From Desulfobacterales bacterium (GTDB taxonomy: Bacteria; Desulfobacterota; Desulfobacteria; Desulfobacterales; Desulfobacteraceae), in contig JAKSAU010001050.1 in assembly GCA_022361535.1 (NCBI GenBank), positions 1 through 9,088 of the forward strand: DNA of 9,088 bases. Direction: 5' to 3'. Shown here piece by piece: positions 6,344 to 9,088 of the stretch. Position numbers and translations under genes: made by a program. The notes beneath the pieces were generated by a model. It was not told the origin of the DNA and did no database searches. It saw only the letters and a program-made list of their open reading frames with translations. Each line of letters starts with the position of its first letter. Positions within the stretch are counted from its first letter, which is position 1.

Positions 6344-8827
6344 ATGAATGAAGAATTAATCATATACCTTTTCAGTTGCCTGTTTATTTTTTTCTTTGCT
6401 TATAATTCCTATACTCATCCCAGCTCCATGTACGGGTTGAAATTCGTTCCACAATCAACAAAGAATTTGACAACCAGATCCAGATTTATCTTATTTTTTT
6501 GCATCTATATTTTTTTCCTGCTAATTTTTCACTTCAGCTTTACGATTCTTTTAGGAATATCCAATCTGGAGGTGTTCTTCAAAAGTGTCTTAGGCCTTGA
6601 TCAATTTAAAGGAATTCCTGTGCCAATTACAGCGGCATTAATCATGACAACGGTTTTGCCTACTTTTCCAATTATAAAAAAATACCATGAAGAGTTGCTC
6701 TCAAAGTGCTGGGATTATGGCTTGATACCCACTCAAGCCCTGAAACTTAGCGAAAAACTTGAGGCATCGGATTTTAAGATTCCTGAACGGTGGATAAGCG
6801 ATTTAAAAAACCATGCGGACAGTAAGGGCATTGGAAGAAAGGTGTTCGACAATATCCAAAAGGAAACAAGAAAATATGAATGGGCAAGGCTCTCATGCAT
6901 AATTCGGCAAATCGAGCATTGGAAGACCAAAAAAGGATATTATAGATTCATTGAATCTCACTACCTCGGCGTTGAGGATATTCTAAAGCATTATGAGGTT
7001 ATCACAGGGATGTTCGTGCGATTTAATGAACACTTTGAAAAACTGAAGGTATCTCCGGACGAGGGTGATTCACTTAAAGTTTTAAATGAAATGGACTCTC
7101 AATTGAAGGTCGCCCAGAGAAATCTTTGGAAAAAGCTCTGCCAATTCATATCCATTGCAGTTCTTACCGCCTGTAATGTTGAGGATGACAGGGTACTGGA
7201 TCTCAACGAGTTCGGTTTTATCGATATTGACTCAACTCAGGAGCAGGGAGGGACAATCGCTCTAAAGCCTATAATTCTTATTCTCGTTTCCATTTTCGCT
7301 ATGAGTACGGTCATTAACCAAGCCCACTTCATTATAATAGGAAAAACTTCCCCGTTTTTAAATCACAAGATGTTCGAAGATAAGAAAAATAAGAATACCG
7401 AAATTGAAAAAAAAGATACCGAGCTAAAGGTGTCGGAAAAGGTACATCAGCTATTAAATGCACTTAAAAATCCAAAAAGTGAAGAGCAAACAAAAATTAG
7501 AGAAAAACTCAATTCTATAAGGCCAGTGGAGCAAAATCCTAAGTCAATAATCATAAACTATGACAAGGAAAAAGAGTTTACCCTGGAGCAATTCTCTATT
7601 GTTTTGGTCGGTTTGAACAAAGTAATGGAAGAAAATATATTTAATTTTAAGGGAGATCCGAAAAAAGAATACAGAGAACTTATAAGGCATAACCGGAATC
7701 ATTTGGCGATTGTGTATCCTTCAATAAAGGAAATGCCAACAAATGTACCTTATGGAAAAATATCTTTTAAAATAGCTGGCCAAATGACCCTGATGTATAT
7801 CATTGCCATATTGTTGAGCCTTAGATTCCTCAGCCATAAAAGACCGGTTTGCATTGAGGAGGACTGGGATAAAACCTTGGCAGCGTCTCTTTTTGCTGCC
7901 CTTTTTTCGGTAACAGGGGCCTATCTGACAATTCTTATTTTCCAGGGGGTAAGTTATTATTTCTCCTCAGACCCAATGACATTGCCAGGATTTATGGATT
8001 TAGATGTAAATAAAAAATACTGGCCCTATCTTATTCAGGTCTTTTTATTGGCAATCATGATCTATTACAGATGTGATAAGTATTTGGTTATTAAAAAGAA
8101 AGGGTTGTTGAAAGTAAGGGCACAGGATGCACTTTGGTCTGGTTTAATCGTTGGGATCGGTGGAATGATATGCTGCTTTTTCCTTTATACCCCGAGCAGC
8201 ACCAGCCCCGATGATGTCTTCAGGTTCAGGTTTGCCAGTGCTTCTGCCGGTACCATGGGATTTATGTTTTGGTTCTTTTTAAAGGCTTTCATTATAGGTG
8301 CGGTGGCAGGTTTTTTTGTGCCGACGTTCCATCGAAAAGGCCGGCAAAATGCCCCGAACTTAATCTTCAAAAATAATCTTCGAACTCAGGCAGAAGACCT
8401 TATGTTGGAAATGTCAAATTTCAAGTATGAGGAAATTATTGAAGTTATTGACCTGTCCTTTGATTATATTGCAAAGGCTGATGGTACTGTCGGAGAAAAA
8501 GAACTAAACGTCCGCATAGAGTTCTATGATTATTTGATCAGGAAAAACATAATTTTGCCTGCATCTCCCGATGGCAAAGTATCTTTTGACACATTCAAGG
8601 CGTTCGATGAAGATCACCGAATCGAATTAGATGATAAGAAAGCTCTTTTAAGCAAGGTGAGTGAATGTATCACCTTAAAAAAGATTATGGTTATCTTTTG
8701 TATCGCAATTGCTAGTGCTGACGGCTTTATATGTGCAAAAGAAAAGGATGCGATTCAGTCATTTGCGATCCATCTAAAGCTGCGTACCAACATTGATGTT
8801 TTGATTCGCAGGGCAACCCGCTCCTAA
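6344..8827 (+). CDS. Large polytopic membrane protein with C-terminal TerB-like domain
   Basis: 827 residues from the ATG at 6344, 2 bp after the permease stop. A TTG at 6302 in the same frame lies inside the permease gene and is less likely to be the start. Hydrophobic segments fall near residues 5-21, 48-72, 91-111, 307-333, 481-496, 512-540, 562-575, 596-616 and 636-661. Two large, charged, mostly helical soluble regions (112-306 and 334-475) sit between them. The C-terminal 130 residues resemble TerB/DjlA-N helical domains: AKADGTVGEKE (Asp713, Glu720) and, 79 residues later, ASADGFICAKE (Asp793, Glu800), followed by FAIHLKL. TerB-like domains occur in tellurite-resistance and stress or defence gene sets, often on the cytosolic face. 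Inference: a membrane scaffold or sensor acting with the ABC pair. I do not recognise the membrane part or the soluble insertions. Confidence 0.85.
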   Translation: MNEELIIYLFSCLFIFFFAYNSYTHPSSMYGLKFVPQSTKNLTTRSRFILFFCIYIFFLLIFHFSFTILLGISNLEVFFKSVLGLDQFKGIPVPITAALIMTTVLPTFPIIKKYHEELLSKCWDYGLIPTQALKLSEKLEASDFKIPERWISDLKNHADSKGIGRKVFDNIQKETRKYEWARLSCIIRQIEHWKTKKGYYRFIESHYLGVEDILKHYEVITGMFVRFNEHFEKLKVSPDEGDSLKVLNEMDSQLKVAQRNLWKKLCQFISIAVLTACNVEDDRVLDLNEFGFIDIDSTQEQGGTIALKPIILILVSIFAMSTVINQAHFIIIGKTSPFLNHKMFEDKKNKNTEIEKKDTELKVSEKVHQLLNALKNPKSEEQTKIREKLNSIRPVEQNPKSIIINYDKEKEFTLEQFSIVLVGLNKVMEENIFNFKGDPKKEYRELIRHNRNHLAIVYPSIKEMPTNVPYGKISFKIAGQMTLMYIIAILLSLRFLSHKRPVCIEEDWDKTLAASLFAALFSVTGAYLTILIFQGVSYYFSSDPMTLPGFMDLDVNKKYWPYLIQVFLLAIMIYYRCDKYLVIKKKGLLKVRAQDALWSGLIVGIGGMICCFFLYTPSSTSPDDVFRFRFASASAGTMGFMFWFFLKAFIIGAVAGFFVPTFHRKGRQNAPNLIFKNNLRTQAEDLMLEMSNFKYEEIIEVIDLSFDYIAKADGTVGEKELNVRIEFYDYLIRKNIILPASPDGKVSFDTFKAFDEDHRIELDDKKALLSKVSECITLKKIMVIFCIAIASADGFICAKEKDAIQSFAIHLKLRTNIDVLIRRATRS

Positions 8828-9031
8828 AGTAGCTTACCCCAAAGCAAATAGCCTGATATTACTATTGGCTAAATTGCATCATGCTTCTCTGTTTTTATAC
8901 CAAACAGTTCATGTTTATAACGAAATCACTTGATTACAACTGTTTCAGACTATAAAGCAAGTCTCAAAATAAATTTCCGATTGGCCCTGGTGAACAAGGG
9001 TATCCCATATAACAAAAACCGGCTCGTTAGT
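8828..9031. other. Gene-free 3' flank of the ABC-TerB operon
   Basis: No open reading frame or RNA gene is evident. It contains the hairpin at 8844-8877 and a weaker one (TTTCAGACT 8943-8951 against AGTCTCAAA 8960-8968, one mismatch, 8-nt loop). T-runs occur only several bases away from either stem. Confidence 0.5.
8844..8877 (+). terminator. Imperfect hairpin after the operon, possible terminator
   Basis: GCAAATAGCC (8844-8853) pairs with GGCTAAATTGC (8867-8877) apart from a small internal asymmetry, with a 13-nt loop, 16 nt after the TerB-protein stop. A T5 run occurs only about 15 nt later, so it is not a classic intrinsic terminator; its position makes it the best candidate for the operon's 3' end. 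Confidence 0.35.
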
Positions 9032-9088
9032 TCTAAGAAGCGGCTGCCGAATTTTTTTCAAAAATCCGCCTGATGCCGTCTTCTTAGA
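9032..9088. repeat. 57-nt near-complete inverted repeat at the right edge
   Basis: TCTAAGAAGCGGC (9032-9044) pairs with GCCGTCTTCTTAGA (9075-9088), leaving one bulged T at 9079. Inner pairing continues in part down to T9052-T9056 against A9060-A9064, giving a nearly continuous hairpin with a 3-nt tip. The outer arm may extend past the window. It could be a REP/MITE-like element, the end of a mobile element or a folded recombination site. Consensus attC core sites (RYYYAAC/GTTRRRY) are not evident on the visible left side. Confidence 0.6.

Noticed and set aside
7178..7243. An acidic stretch in the TerB membrane protein (VEDDRVLDLNEFGF) that looks like an EF-hand.
   Set aside because: It lacks the DxDxDG calcium-loop spacing, so calcium binding is not supported.
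9041..9058. An intrinsic terminator formed by CGGCTGCCG followed by seven T residues.
   Set aside because: The short palindrome leaves a 1-nt loop and cannot form a stable stem; these bases pair better in the 57-nt hairpin.
9025..9088. An integron attC site, suggested by the GTTAG next to a long hairpin.
   Set aside because: The RYYYAAC/GTTRRRY core pair is not present on the visible left side and no integrase or cassette array is in the window.

Overview
The window looks like a chromosomal segment from a moderately AT-rich Gram-negative bacterium. One conserved housekeeping gene, a NifS-type cysteine desulfurase cut by the left edge, sits beside an accessory region of poorly characterised genes. 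The desulfurase resembles those of anaerobic Desulfobacterota (sulfate-reducer type), but that placement is an impression from protein style and is not demonstrated here.

Left part (1-3797). The 3' part of the desulfurase gene reads rightward and ends at 920. Converging on it is a three-gene leftward cassette, in transcription order: (i) a signal-less peptidoglycan peptidase with two peptidoglycan-binding repeats and an M15 zinc-peptidase domain (start best placed at 3791); (ii) an alpha/beta hydrolase with a lipase-like SHSMG nucleophile elbow; (iii) a multi-pass membrane protein with a cytosolic helical, HhH-like C-terminal region. Genes (ii) and (iii) are 35 bp apart and both have clear Shine-Dalgarno sequences, so they are probably co-transcribed. 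The 101-bp gap between (i) and (ii) holds two perfect inverted repeats, so a separate promoter or control point is possible there.

Middle (3798-4869). About 1.07 kb carries no convincing gene. It contains short direct repeats, one weak hairpin, a candidate promoter followed by a 12-codon micro-ORF, and a 55-codon start-less open stretch on the minus strand that could be a gene relic.

Right part (4870-8827). A tight rightward operon encodes an ABC ATPase, an ABC-2-type permease (4-bp ATGA overlap) and, starting 2 bp after the permease stop, an 827-residue polytopic membrane protein ending in a TerB-like domain with both ADG half-motifs. The spacing strongly suggests that the three proteins work together, with the ABC pair exporting or flipping something and the TerB membrane protein acting as partner, sensor or regulator. 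I do not recognise this exact gene set as a named system; it is the main candidate for a new system in the window.

Right edge (8828-9088). No gene was found. There is an imperfect hairpin soon after the operon and a 57-nt near-complete inverted repeat ending exactly at the window edge.
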